Assembly (NCBI GenBank): GCA_963795335.1
Contig: CAWCHI010000016.1
Coordinates: forward strand, 424,193 to 488,192
Direction of reading: 5' to 3'
DNA: 64,000 bases
Origin: Trebonia sp963795335
Lineage (GTDB): Bacteria > Actinomycetota > Actinomycetes > Streptosporangiales > Streptosporangiaceae
Position numbers and translations under genes: made by a program. Below the pieces are notes generated by a model. It did not search any database. It was not told the DNA's origin and saw only the letters and a program-made list of their open reading frames with translations. Positions 42,988-53,175 of the stretch are shown here, one piece after another; the stretch's first letter is position 1; each line of letters starts with the position of its first letter.

Positions 42988-44367
42988 TCAGAGTTCCGCG
43001 TGCACGTACAGCGCGCTGGGCCAGGGCTCAGGATCGGCCGCCAGGTCGGCGTCAGCGACCCAGACCGCGTCCCGCCCGCTCTCCTTGGCCGCGTACAGAG
43101 CCTGGTCGGCGATGCTGTAGTAGTGGCCGAGATCGTGCACCGGCCTGGCGGTGACGGCGAGGCCGATGGAAATGGTGACGCAGACCGGCGCCTGGGCCGG
43201 CGTCTCCTCCGGGCGCAGCGTGGTCGGCGGAATCGTCTTGCGCAGCCGCTCGGCGATCTGAACGGCCTCCCGCGGGGAGGTATCCGCCAAGAGGAAGGCG
43301 AACTCCTCGCCGCCGATCCGGCCCACGATGTCACAGCCGCGCAGCTGGCCCAGGACCGCCGCCGCCAGGCTCGACAGGACCTGGTCGCCGGCCAGGTGCC
43401 CGTAGGTGTCATTGACCGCCTTGAAGTGGTCGATGTCGAGGATGCCGATCGCCACCGGGGCTCCCGCCCGTGCCGCCCGGGCGGCCTCGGCGGCCGCTCG
43501 CCGGTGCCACGTCCGGTCGTTCAGCAGCCCCGTCTTGGCGTCGACGGTCGCCTCGGCCAGCAGCTGGGAGTGCCGCAGGCTGCGCTGCAGGCTGATCACC
43601 AGCGGCAGCGCCAGCACGAGGGCGAAGCTGGCGTGCGCGGCCGCCAGCGTCACCAGGGTGCCCAGTGCGAGTTCGGCCGCGTTCCCGTAGACCGCCTCGG
43701 CCCGGGTGAACTCGGACAGCACCCGCGTCCGCGGAGCCATTCCCTTGACCGCGGCCACTACCAGGCCATCATTCAGCACGAGCCTGAGCAGGCCGCATCC
43801 GGCGACCAGCATCATCCACAGCAGCGCGTGCGCCCCGGTCCCCGTGCCCGTGCCCACCCCGAGGGCCGGGGCGGCGGCATGGAAGGCAACGGACGCCGCG
43901 CCGTAGGCGAGTCCCACCGCCGCGGCGGTGTAGGCCCGCCGGTGCAGCAGCGTCTGGCGGATACGGGCCTGGGTGAGCAGCATCCGCGGGATCGGGACCA
44001 GCATCACGTAGACCGGCGGCAGCAGCACGGCGGCCGGCAGGTCCCAGATCGCGTAGACGTCCCGGTCGACCCCGCCGGGCTCCCCGGACCGCCGGGTCAG
44101 CTCGACCGAGGCCGCGCTGCAGGCCAGCACCAGGCCGAACAGCCACAGCTGGCCCAGCTTGACAGGGGTGACGGCGATCCCGGCGCAGACGGCCGCGCAG
44201 TACGCGGTCACCACCCCCACGACCAGAACCTGGACCCGGCCTGGAAGCTGCCACAGCGGCCAGTCCGAGATGGCCCCGCACGCAGACTTCAATGCACTAA
44301 CTCCCCGGCGTCGCCACTTGATCGTTGAACCCCCGGCGCGCCCAGGCCGGCGCCCATGACGGCTCAT
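42988..44367 (-). CDS. Membrane-anchored diguanylate cyclase (GGDEF domain)
   Basis: 459-residue protein. Residues about 45-280 hold several hydrophobic segments (QVLVVGVVTAYCAAVCAGIAV, LGTLVTLAAAHASFALVLALPLVISL). The GGDEF domain follows a short linker: DAKTGLLNDRTWH, ILDIDHFKAVNDTYGHLAGDQVL, the active site GRIGGEEFAFLLADT and SIGLAV. The RGCD inhibitory site (RxxD, five residues before GGEEF) is present, so it is probably an active, product-inhibited cyclic-di-GMP synthase. ATG 44367 is the longest start; GTG at VSALKSACG is an alternative. Confidence 0.93.
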   Translation of the reverse strand: MSRHGRRPGRAGGSTIKWRRRGVSALKSACGAISDWPLWQLPGRVQVLVVGVVTAYCAAVCAGIAVTPVKLGQLWLFGLVLACSAASVELTRRSGEPGGVDRDVYAIWDLPAAVLLPPVYVMLVPIPRMLLTQARIRQTLLHRRAYTAAAVGLAYGAASVAFHAAAPALGVGTGTGTGAHALLWMMLVAGCGLLRLVLNDGLVVAAVKGMAPRTRVLSEFTRAEAVYGNAAELALGTLVTLAAAHASFALVLALPLVISLQRSLRHSQLLAEATVDAKTGLLNDRTWHRRAAAEAARAARAGAPVAIGILDIDHFKAVNDTYGHLAGDQVLSSLAAAVLGQLRGCDIVGRIGGEEFAFLLADTSPREAVQIAERLRKTIPPTTLRPEETPAQAPVCVTISIGLAVTARPVHDLGHYYSIADQALYAAKESGRDAVWVADADLAADPEPWPSALYVHAEL

Positions 44368-44781
44368 CAGAGAATGCTCGGCGGCAACCTGCGGCGCGTC
44401 CCGCGCTTAGGTCGCCACCCGGTGGTCAGTGTTGAACCTTGTTTACTACAGCACTCAGAGTAACGTCAACGTGACCGAGTGACAAACCAGGCAGTTCGGA
44501 CCGGGATCCTAGGAGCCGGTCCCGGGCGGGCCGAGACGCTGTTCCCGCTGCCGGCGCGCCCTGCCGCCCGCTGGCCGTGGCCGCCCACGACGCCCCCGGC
44601 CGACCTCATGCCCGCAGGTCAGTTGCCACGTCAGTCGCCACGCGGCGCGTCCTGCCGGTGCTATTTCACGGTATGGCCGGGAATGGCGCCGCCCATCCGC
44701 CGACTCGGACGCTGACCGGATAAGCCTGCGCTTGCGGAAAGACGCGCCGTCAGATCGGTAATTGTTGAATCTTGCGCGCGC
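44368..44781. other. Spacer with a doubtful short reading frame
   Basis: 414 bp between the cyclase start and the CaiB-type gene. A GTG-started frame at 44479-44715 begins TNQAVRTGILGAGPGRAETL, which faintly recalls the start of an NAD-binding dehydrogenase but then loses any resemblance. It may be a gene remnant. An AT-rich stretch at 44425-44465 probably holds the cyclase promoter. Confidence 0.3.
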
Positions 44782-45973
44782 TCAAATGACCCCGTCGGCG
44801 GACAAGCGCCCGATTTCCGCGTCATTCAGCTTCAGCCGGTCACGCAGCACCGCCTGCGTGTGTTCCCCCAGCAATGGCGCGGGCCAGGTCTCGGGCGGGG
44901 CGGAATCGGCCAGCTGCAAGGGCGAGCCAAGAATGGTGCAGGCCCGGTCCCCGTCCCCGATGTCGGCCAGCATCCCCCGGTCCCGCAGGACCGGGTCGTC
45001 CAGTACTTCCCGCAGTGACCGGACGGGGGCCGCCGGGATGTCGGCCTGCTGCAGCAGCCGGAATGCGTCGCCGGCGGCGAGGCCGCTCACCCAGGCGGTG
45101 ACCGCATCGTCGACCATGTCCATCCGCGCGACCCGGCCGGCCGGGGTGGCGAGGGACGGGTCGCCCGCGAGATCGGGGCGGTCCATCAGCCGGCACAGGT
45201 CGGCCCAGTGCCTGGCGCGCAGGCACAAGATCGCCAGCCAGCCGTCGGCGGCCGGGTAGATGTTGTAGGGGCAGACCGACAGTCCGCCGTGGCGGTTGCC
45301 CGTTCGCTCCGGGAAGTCGCCCGCCGACTCCAGCAGCCCGGCGAAGTTCGAGGTGAGGGTGGGCACGATGGCATCCTGCATGGCCACCTCGACGTGTTGC
45401 CCGCGCCCGGTCCGCTCCCGCTGAAACAGCGCCGCCAGCACCGCGGCGGCCAGGTGGGCGCCAGCCGAGAAGTCCACCACCGCCCCGCCGGCCTTGACCG
45501 GGGGCCCGTCGGGGAAGCCGGTGGCCGACACGATCCCGGAGAGGGCCTGGACGGTGACGTCCATGCCGCGCAGCCCCTCGGCGGCGGGATGGCGGCCGTA
45601 GGCCCGCACCGACGCGAGCACCAGCCCGGGGCGGATCGCGCGCAGCACGTCCCAGCCGATGCCCAGGCGGTCGAGCACACCTTCGGCGAAGTTCTCGACG
45701 ACGATGTCGGCCTGCCCGGTCAACCGCAGGAAGACCGCCCGGCCCGCGGGCGGACTTGAGGTTCAGCCGCATCCCCTGCTTGCCCGCGTTGAGCATGAGG
45801 AAGGCCTGGCCGGACGTGTCACCCGTGGAGCGCCAGCGGATCGGCTCGCCTTCGAACGGCTCGATCTTGATGACCGTCGCGCCCAGGGACCGGAGCAGGT
45901 GGGTGCAGTACGGCCCGGCGTAGACCTGGCCCAGGTCGAGCACCACCACTCCGTCCAGCGCCGTTTCACTCAT
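44782..45973 (-). CDS. CaiB/BaiF family CoA-transferase (frameshifted)
   Basis: About 397-residue class III CoA-transferase. N-terminal frame: GVVVLDLGQVYAGPYCTHLLRSLGATVIKIEP. Continuation in another frame: LTGQADIVVENFAEGVLDRLGI, GLRGMDVTVQALSGIVSATGFPDGPP (catalytic Asp region), GRGQHVEVAMQDA. The break is near 45740-45755 in a GC run; one extra base explains it. ATG 45973 overlaps the neighbouring CoA-transferase stop by 4 nt. It activates a carboxylic acid using a CoA donor in the acyl-CoA pathway here. Confidence 0.9.
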
Positions 45974-47208
45974 CGTCTCGCCTCCTGCTGGCCGAGGGCT
46001 CGCTCCAGGCTCTCCCGGTAGGCCGGGGCGGCGACCGCGACGAGCCGGCGTCCCCGTTCGGCCGCCGTGCACCCGGTGAGCAGCGCGACGCCGAGCTCGG
46101 TGACGACGGCGTCGACATCGGGCCGCCCCGTCGTCACGGCGCCGCCGGCCAGGGCCGGCACGATCCCGGACCCGGCGCGCGACTGCGAGCGCAGCGCGAT
46201 GACGGACCGGGCCCCGGTCAGCGCCGCCGCCCGGCTGAAGTCGGCTTGCCCGCCGATGGCGCCCACCTGCACGCCCCCGGCCAGCTCCGCCCCGACCTGG
46301 CCGAGGAGGTCCACCTCGAGGGCGGAGTTGACCGCGACCAGAGTCCGCAGACGGGCCAGGACGGCCGGGGCGTGGGTGTAGCTGGCGGGACGGAACTCGA
46401 CCGGGAACCGGCCCAGCCGGTCGTACAGGGCGCCGCTGCCCAGCGCCGCGCCGGTGATGACCAGCCCGCGGTCGATTTCCTTGCGGGCGCCGGTCACCGT
46501 GCCCGCCTCGATCAGGTCGAGCACCCCGTCGGTGATCATGCCGGTGTGGATCCCCAGGTCGGCGTGCCCGGACAGCGCGGACAGGACCGCCGCCGGCAGC
46601 GCGCCCACCCCCAGCTGGAGGGTGTCACCGTCCTGGACCAGGCCCGCCACCCGCTCGGCGATCGCGCGGTCGACCGCATCCGGCTCCCGGGCCGGGGCCT
46701 CCCGCAGCGGGCGGTCGGTTTCCACCGTGGCCGCGAAGGCGGTCAGCGGCAGCACGGGCGCGCCCGCGGTGCGCGGCATGCGCTGGTTGACCTCGGCGAT
46801 CAGCGTCCGCGCATGGGGCAGCGCATCGGCCACGTACTCCACCCCGATGCCGAGCGACACGGTGCCGTCGGCATCAGGCGCCGACACCTGGAGGAAGCCG
46901 ACGTCGCTCGGCAGCAGCCGCCGCGCGAACAACCGCGGGAGGGCCGAGTAGTGGCACGGGACCACCTCCAGAGCGCCCCGGCGGCTGAGCCCCCGCAGCT
47001 GGCCGAGGCCGCCGTAGGAGACCATGGACAGCGACCGCGGCAGGGGCCCGGCGAACCGCTCGTTCCAGGTCAGTCCCGTGAAGGCGCGCAGCGGGCCGAT
47101 CGCTTCGGCCTGGTCGAGCAGGGCGTTGACCAGGGGTTCGGGCTCGGCCCCGGCCTGCCCCCACCAGATGCCGTCGCCCGGTTTGAGGTAAGCCGCCAGG
47201 TCGAGCAT
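45970..47208 (-). CDS. Acetyl-CoA hydrolase/transferase family protein
   Basis: 412-residue class I CoA-transferase-like protein: VPCHYSALPRLFARR, VGFLQVSAPDADGTVSLGIGVEYV, LQLGVGALPAAVL, DLGIHTGMITDGVLDLIEAG and IGGQADFSRAAALTGARSVIAL. In 4-hydroxybutyrate CoA-transferases the HTxM position carries the catalytic Glu; here it is Gly, a variation I also associate with actinobacterial paralogues, so activity is uncertain. Its start overlaps the acyl-CoA dehydrogenase stop by one base (TGATG). Confidence 0.88.
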   Translation of the reverse strand: MLDLAAYLKPGDGIWWGQAGAEPEPLVNALLDQAEAIGPLRAFTGLTWNERFAGPLPRSLSMVSYGGLGQLRGLSRRGALEVVPCHYSALPRLFARRLLPSDVGFLQVSAPDADGTVSLGIGVEYVADALPHARTLIAEVNQRMPRTAGAPVLPLTAFAATVETDRPLREAPAREPDAVDRAIAERVAGLVQDGDTLQLGVGALPAAVLSALSGHADLGIHTGMITDGVLDLIEAGTVTGARKEIDRGLVITGAALGSGALYDRLGRFPVEFRPASYTHAPAVLARLRTLVAVNSALEVDLLGQVGAELAGGVQVGAIGGQADFSRAAALTGARSVIALRSQSRAGSGIVPALAGGAVTTGRPDVDAVVTELGVALLTGCTAAERGRRLVAVAAPAYRESLERALGQQEARR

Positions 47209-48375
47209 CAGTAGCTCCGCGGCAGGCCGAGCACGTGCTCGCCGAGGTAGTTGAGGACCATTTCCTGGCTCAGCGGCGCGATGCGGGTCAGCCGGGCCTC
47301 ACGGAAGTAGCGCTCGACGTGGTACTCCTCCGCGTAGCCCATGCCGCCGTGCGTCTGCAGCGCGCGGTCGGCTGCGTCGAAGCCCGCCTCCGCGCACAGG
47401 TACTTGGCCGTGTTGGCCTCGCGCGCGCACGGCTGGCCGCGATCGTAGAGCCAGGTGGCCTTGCGCAGCATCAGCTCGGCCGCGTCGAGCCGGGCGAGGG
47501 AGTCGGCCAGCGGGAACTGCAGGCCCTGGTTCATGCCGATCGGCCGGCCGAAGACCTGCCGCTCGTTGCCGTACCGTACGGCTCGGCGCAGCGCGGCGCG
47601 GCCGATGCCGAGCGCCTCGGCCGCCACCAGCATCCGCTCCGGGTTGAGGCCGTCGAGCAGGTAGCGGAAACCCTGGCCCTCCTCGCCGACCCGGTGCTCG
47701 GCCGGGACCCGCAGGTCGTCGATGAACAGCTCGTTGGAGCTGACCGCGTTCCGGCCCATCTTCGCGATCGGGCGGATGTCGACCGCCGACGCGGTCGAGG
47801 TCGGTGAAGAACAGGGTCATGCCGTCGGTCTTCTTCGCCGCGTCCTCGAACCTGGTGGTCCGGGTCAGCAGCAGGACCTTCTCCGATTCCAGGGCCTTGG
47901 AGATCCACACCTTGCGTCCGTTGATCACGTAGTCCGACCCGTCGCGCCGGGCGAAGGTGGTGATCCGGGTCGTGTCGAGCCCGGCGCCCGGCTCGGTGAC
48001 ACCGAAGCACACGTGCAGGTCGCCGCGCACGATGCGGGGCAGGGTCTCCCGCTTCATCGCCTCTGACCCGTGCACGATCACCGGGTGCATGCCGAAGATC
48101 GACATGTGGACCGAGCTGGCGCCGTTCATCGCGGCCCCGGAGGCCGCGACCTCCTCGAGCACGAGCGACGCCTCGGTGATGCCGAACCCGTGGCCGCCGT
48201 ACTCGTCCGGGGTGGTGATGCCGAGCCAGCCCGCCTCCGCGAAGGCGCGGTAGAACTCGGCCGGGAACTCGTGCGCCGCGTCGCGTTCCATCCAGTACTC
48301 GTCGTCGAACCGGGCGGCGAGCTCGCGGACCGCCGTGCGGATCGTTGACTGGTCATCGGTCAGCTCGAAGTCCAC
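47208..48375 (-). CDS. Acyl-CoA dehydrogenase (frameshifted)
   Basis: About 389-residue FAD-dependent acyl-CoA dehydrogenase. N-terminal frame: MDFELTDDQSTIRTAVRELAARF, GWLGITTPDEYGG, CFGVTEPGAGLDTTRI, YVINGRKVWIS. The C-terminal frame carries AKMGRNAVSSNELFIDDLRVP, GRPIGMNQGLQFPLAD and THGGMGYAEEYHVERYFREARLTRIAP, with the catalytic Glu region. The frame changes near 47785-47800. ATG at 48375; first gene of a three-gene minus-strand operon facing the FCD regulator across a promoter containing a perfect operator. Confidence 0.92.
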
Positions 48376-48470
48376 CGCGCCCCGTTCCTCGGACGAATTT
48401 TGGGTTTAACATAACAAGGGACAGGCCAAATCGCCAGACAGCGGACAAACAGCCTGCTGGACTGCTATCT

Positions 48471-48489
48471 CATTTGGTACGACCAAATG
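48471..48489. promoter_or_regulatory. Perfect FadR-type operator in the divergent acyl-CoA promoter
   Basis: CATTTGGTACGACCAAATG is an 8-3-8 perfect inverted repeat with the core TGGT-N3-ACCA known for FadR/FCD GntR regulators. It lies between the divergent acyl-CoA dehydrogenase gene and the FCD regulator at 48514, ending 24 nt before the latter's preferred start. It probably allows control of both operons and autoregulation. Confidence 0.75.
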
Positions 48490-48513
48490 AGCGGTAGACG
48501 AGAAGGGCGCCAG

Positions 48514-49284
48514 GTGACCTCCGAACCCGTGGTGACGCACCGGGCCGTGCTGTCACCGATGCGGGTCCCGAAGGCGCCGGAAGTCCTGGCCAACGAGCTG
48601 CGGGAGAGCATCCTGAGCGGGCGGTTCCCGGCGGGCACGGCGCTGCCGACCGAGCGCGACATGGTGACCCAGACGCGGATGAGCCGCACGACCGTCCGCG
48701 AGGCGCTGCGCATCCTCGAGGTGCAGGGCCTGGTCCGGGTCAAGGCCGGCCGCGCGGGCGGCGCCTTCGTCCGGCAGCCGGATGAGGATTCCGTGGCCGA
48801 TTCGGTCAGCCTGCTCATCCGGGGACGGCGGATCCGGATAACGGCGCTGCTTGAGGCGCGCGAGGGGATCGAGCCGGCCTGCGCCCAGCTGGCGGCCCGG
48901 TACCGGACCGCGGACGACCTGCGACGGCTGGACGCGGCCAACGGGGCCATCGCCGCCCCGGGCCCGCTCGACGGCTTCCTGCGGGCCAACGTCGACTGGC
49001 ACGTGGCGGTGGCCCGCGCGAGTCACAACGAGCTGCTGACCGGGTTCATGGCCGCGCTGTCGCGGGCCATTTACCACTCGACGGACAACGTGACCTTCGT
49101 CGACGCGAAGGTCCGCCAGGCCACCGTCAAGGCGCACACGCGCATCACCGACGCCATCCGCGCGGGCGACAGGGACGCCGCCCTGCGCCGGATGACGCGG
49201 CACCTGCACACCTACGCTGCGGCCGTCACCGGGGTGGAGAGCCGGACGGCGGTCGACGTCCACGTGGAAGAGCCGCAAGAGTAA
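48514..49284 (+). CDS. GntR family regulator, FadR/FCD type
   Basis: 256-residue regulator: winged helix ELRESILSGRFPAGTALPTERDMVTQTRMSRTTVREALRILEVQGLVRVKAG, then an FCD domain (LLEAREGIEPACAQLAAR ... NVDWHVAVARASHNELL ... HTRITDAIRAGD). GTG at 48514, preceded by AGAAGGG, is favoured over ATG 48487, which lacks a ribosome binding site and overlaps the palindromic operator. It is 17 nt upstream of the enoyl-CoA hydratase gene. Likely effector: an acyl-CoA or acid of this pathway (inference). Confidence 0.92.
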   Translation: MTSEPVVTHRAVLSPMRVPKAPEVLANELRESILSGRFPAGTALPTERDMVTQTRMSRTTVREALRILEVQGLVRVKAGRAGGAFVRQPDEDSVADSVSLLIRGRRIRITALLEAREGIEPACAQLAARYRTADDLRRLDAANGAIAAPGPLDGFLRANVDWHVAVARASHNELLTGFMAALSRAIYHSTDNVTFVDAKVRQATVKAHTRITDAIRAGDRDAALRRMTRHLHTYAAAVTGVESRTAVDVHVEEPQE

Positions 49285-49301
49285 CGCAAGGAGGGTGCCG
49301 G

Positions 49302-50066
49302 ATGTCCGATCCGGTTCGCTACGAGGTCGCGGGCGGGGTGGCCTGGCTGACGATCGACCGGCCCGAGGCCCGCAATGCGCTGAGCCAGGCAGTCAGGGAC
49401 GGCCTGTTCGCCGGCGTGCACCGGTTCAACGACGACCCGGCGGCCAAGGTGCTGGTCCTGACCGGGGCGGGCAATCGCGCCTTCTGCGCCGGCGGCGACC
49501 TGAAGGAAATGGCCGACACCGCGCTGCGGGTACCGCCGCCCGACTTCCTGCCGCAGTTCGGCCGCAACATCACGGTCGACAAGCCGACCATCGCGGCCGT
49601 CAACGGCGTTGCCTACGCGGGCGGCTTCCTCCTCGCGCAGAACTGCGACCTGGTGATCGCGGCGGCCTCCGCGCGGTTCGCCGTCACCGAGGTGAAGGTC
49701 GGCCGCGGGTCCCCCTGGGCCGCGCCGCTGTCCTGGCTGACCAGCCCGCGGGTCGCCATGGAGATCCTGCTCACCGGCGACCCGCTGACCGCCGAGCGGG
49801 CGCGCGAGGTCGGCCTGGTGAACAAGGTCGTGCCGGACGCTGAGCTGCACGCCGAGGCCCAGTCGCTGGCCGAGCGCATCGCCGCCAACGCGCCGCTGTC
49901 GGTGCTGGCGGCCAAGAAGACGGTCTACCTGTCGGCCCGGCTGAGCCTCACCGAGGCCTACGCGGAGGCGGAGCGGATCTGGGAGCCGGTCTATAACAGC
50001 GACGACGCGCAGGAAGGGCCGGCCGCGTTCCGCGGCAAGCGCGCCCCGCAGTGGTCGGGCCACTGA
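49302..50066 (+). CDS. Enoyl-CoA hydratase/isomerase family protein
   Basis: 254-residue crotonase-fold protein: VAWLTIDRPEARNALSQAV, LTGAGNRAFCAGGDLKEMAD (oxyanion hole) and AAVNGVAYAGGFLLAQNCDLVIA, with Glu in FAVTEVKVGR at the usual acid/base position. ATG 49302 follows AAGGAGG. It overlaps the AtuA-like gene by one base (TGATG). In an Atu-like context it could be the isohexenylglutaconyl-CoA-type hydratase, but this cannot be told from sequence reading. Confidence 0.93.
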   Translation: MSDPVRYEVAGGVAWLTIDRPEARNALSQAVRDGLFAGVHRFNDDPAAKVLVLTGAGNRAFCAGGDLKEMADTALRVPPPDFLPQFGRNITVDKPTIAAVNGVAYAGGFLLAQNCDLVIAAASARFAVTEVKVGRGSPWAAPLSWLTSPRVAMEILLTGDPLTAERAREVGLVNKVVPDAELHAEAQSLAERIAANAPLSVLAAKKTVYLSARLSLTEAYAEAERIWEPVYNSDDAQEGPAAFRGKRAPQWSGH

Positions 50067-51905
50067 TGGGCGGGCCACCGATGGACGGGCCCCTGACAAA
50101 GGGGACGGGGCCCCGCCGGCCGGTGCGGATCGGCAACTCCTCCGGGTTTTACGGCGACCGCATGGAAGCCGCCCGTGAGATGGTCGAGGGCGGCCCGCTC
50201 GACGTGCTCACCGGCGACTACCTGGCCGAGCTGACCATGCTGATCTTGTGGAAGGCACGGCAGAAGGAGCCCGGGGCGGGCTACGCCAAGTCGGTCCTCG
50301 CTCAGCTGGAGCCGGTCCTGGGGACCTGCCTGGACCGCGGCATCAAGATCGTGAACAACGCGGGCGGGCTGAACCCGGCGGGCCTGGCCAGGCAGCTCGC
50401 GGCGCTCGCGGCCCGGCTCGGCCTGCATCCGCGCATCGCCTACGTCACCGGGGACGACATCCTGCCCCGGCTGAAGGAGCTGGAGGCGCGGGGCCATCCA
50501 CTGGCCAACCTGGACACCGGGCAGTCGCTGGCGGCGGCCGGCCGGGAACCGGTCACCGCCAATGCCTACCTGGGCGGATGGGGGATCACGGCCGCGCTGG
50601 CGGCAGGGGCGGACATCGTGATCTGCCCCCGCGTCACCGACGCCTCGCTGGTCACTGGCCCGGCAGCGTGGTGGCACGGCTGGCGGCGGGACGACTTCGA
50701 CCAGCTCGCCGGCGCTGTCGCGGCCGGGCACGTCATCGAGTGCGGCCCCCAGGCCACCGGGGGCAATTACTCCTACCTGCACGAGGTCACCGACCGGCGC
50801 TACCCCGGCTTCCCGGTCGCCGAGGTGGCTGGCGACGGCAGCAGCGTGATCACCAAGCACGCGGGAACCGGGGGGCTGGTGTCTGTCGGCACCGTCACCG
50901 CGCAGCTGCTGTATGAGATCGCCGAGCCCGCGTACCTCAACCCTGATGTCGTCGCGCACTTCGACACGATCACCGTCGAGCAGCAGGGCGAACACCGGGT
51001 GCGCCTGTCCGGGACGAGCGGTTCGCCGCCACCGGACACCCTCAAGGTGTGCCTCAACTTCGCCGGCGGGTACCGCAACACAATGACGCTGGTCCTTACC
51101 GGACTTGACATCGAGGAGAAGGCCGCCTGGGCCGCCGAGCAGGTATTCGGCCTGCTCGGCGGCCGCGGCCAGTTCGACGAGGCCGACGCCCGGCTGCTCC
51201 GGTTCGACCAGCCCGACGCGCCGACCAACGAGCAGGCAACGGCCCACCTGCGCATCACGGTCAAGGACCGCGACCCGCGCAAGGTCGGCCGCCGGTTCTC
51301 CAACGCCGTCATGGAGCTGTTCCTCGGCGGCTACGCCGGCTTCCACACCACGACCCCGCCGTCGGCGGAGAGTGCCTACGGCGTCTACTGGCCCGCCCTC
51401 GTCCCGGCGGCGGAGGTCCGGCACCGCGTGGTGCTGCCCGACGGCACCACGGCCGACATCCCCGCCTCGCCGGCGGGTCAGGCCAGCCCGCCGTCCGCGC
51501 CTGCCCCGGCGGCGCCTACGGGCGGCGGACAGCCTCGGCCCGGGCCGCGCGGCGGCGCCGAAGAGGTGCGCGCTCCCCTGGGCCGGGTGTGCGCGGCCCG
51601 CTCGGGCGACAAGGGCGGCAACGCCAACGTCGGCCTGTGGGCCCGCGACGACGCCGGCTACCAGTGGCTCCGCCAGCACCTGACCGTCGGCGGCTGCGGG
51701 AACTGCTGCCCGAGGCGGCGGGCGGGAGGTCCGCCGGTTCGAGCTGCCCAACCTGCGCGCGGTGAACTTCGTCATCGTGGGCCTGCTGGGCGAGGGTGTC
51801 GCCTCCTCCACCCGCCCCGACCCGCAGGCGAAAGGGCTCGGTGAGTACCTGCGGTCCCGGCTGGTGACGCTGCCTGCCGCGTTGGTCGCCGGCGGCGCGC
51901 GGTGA
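50066..51905 (+). CDS. AtuA-like acyclic terpene utilisation protein (DUF1446; frameshifted near 3' end)
   Basis: About 612-residue AtuA family protein. RIGNSSGFYGDRMEAAREMVEGGPLDVLTGDYLAELTM, IKIVNNAGGLNPAGLA, GWGITAALAAGADIVICPRVTDASLV and GNYSYLHEVTDRRYPGFP are diagnostic; a C-terminal domain (VCAARSGDKGGNANVGLWARDD) follows a Pro/Gly linker. The end is broken twice, near 51690 and 51725: RELLPEAAG and REVRRFELPNLRAVNFVIVGLL lie in successive frames, with the stop at 51903. AtuA is required for citronellol/geraniol use in Pseudomonas; its reaction is unknown. Start ATG 50066 overlaps the hydratase stop. Confidence 0.88.
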
Positions 51906-52100
51906 CACAGTCCTTCCCAGCGGTCGACGTGCTCCGACCGCGGCGCTTCCAAGCACAGGACGTTAGCCTTCCGTGACCTGCGGCGAGACCGATTCCCGTT
52001 TTTATAGTTATTACAGGGTCAAATTCTCGGGGCTATCCGGCCCGGCTTATGGCCCCGCCCCCTATGGCGGCCATACCGCGCCGGTTACCAGGTACAAAGG

Positions 52101-53175
52101 ATGCTGCCAGAGCGAGCGGCGGTACAAGTGAGCGGATCGATTCAGACGACGGAACACCGGCACCAAGAGCACGGTCACGCGCACGGCCCCTCCCCCGACG
52201 CCGACGTGCGGTGGCTGGCGGTGGCCGGGGCGCTGATCGTGGCGTTCATGATCGGCGAGGTCGCGGCCGGACTGGTGGCGCACTCGCTGGCGCTGCTCTC
52301 CGATGCGGCCCACATGCTCACGGACGCGGCCGCCATCGGGCTGGCGATCGTCACCGCCAAGATCGCGGGCGGCCGGCCCGAGGCGGCTATACGTACGGGC
52401 TGCGCCGTCTGGAGATCCTGTCCGCCCAGGCGAACGGGATAACGCTGGTGCTGCTGGCGGTCTGGCTGGCCTACGAGGCGATCCGCCGGCTGATCACGCC
52501 CCACCCGGTGACCGGCGGCCTAATGCTGGGCGTCGCGCTGGCCGGGGTCTGCGTCAACCTGGCGGCGAGTTGGCTGCTGGCCAGGGCGAACGGGGCGAGC
52601 GCCCGGCGCAGTCTCAACATGGAGGGCGCGGTCGCGCACGTCCTGACCGATCTCTACGCCTTCGCCGCCACCGCCATCGCCGCCGTCATCATCCTGGCCA
52701 CCGGGTTCGCCCGCGCCGACGCGATCGCCACCCTGGTCGTGGTCGCGCTCATGCTGCGGGCGGGCAGCGGGCTGATCCGCGAGTCAGGCCGCATCTTCCT
52801 CGAGGCGGCCCCGGCCGACATCGACCCCGCCGCACTCGGCGCCGCGATGGCCGCCCGCCCGCACGTGGCCGAAGTCCACGACCTGCACATCTGGGAGATC
52901 ACCACCGGCATGCCCGCCGCCTCGGCGCACGTCCTGGTCGAGCCCACCAGGACTGCCACGCCGTCCGCGCCGACCTGGAGGCCCTGCTCGCCCGCGAGCA
53001 CGGCATCACCCACCTAACCCTCCAGGTCGACCACTGCCCCCGACCCCAGGACCTCCCTGCCCCGCCGCCCACGACCACGCGGCACGACCACCCGCCGTCC
53101 GCCGCCCCCCGCGATCACGCCCATGCCGCCCGGCCCGCCAGCCCCGCGATCCCGGCCACACCATCCCCTCAGTAG
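52101..53175 (+). CDS. Cation diffusion facilitator, CzcD-like zinc/metal exporter (frameshifted twice)
   Basis: About 357-residue CDF protein. His-rich N-terminus (TEHRHQEHGHAHG), TM1-TM2 with HSLALLSDAAHMLTDA (metal site HxxxD), then TYGLRRLEILSAQANGITLVLLAVWLAYEA, a second HVLTD site (NMEGAVAHVLTDLYAF) and the cytoplasmic VAEVHDLHIWEIT. The C-terminus is His/Pro-rich. Frames change near 52383 and 52945. ATG 52101 is assumed; GTG 52128 is possible. It uses the proton gradient to expel Zn2+ or related ions. Confidence 0.9.

Noticed and set aside
44479..44715. Short GTG-started gene TNQAVRTGILGAG...
   Set aside because: Resembles a dehydrogenase start for only a dozen residues, then becomes Pro/Arg-rich without homology; no ribosome binding site.
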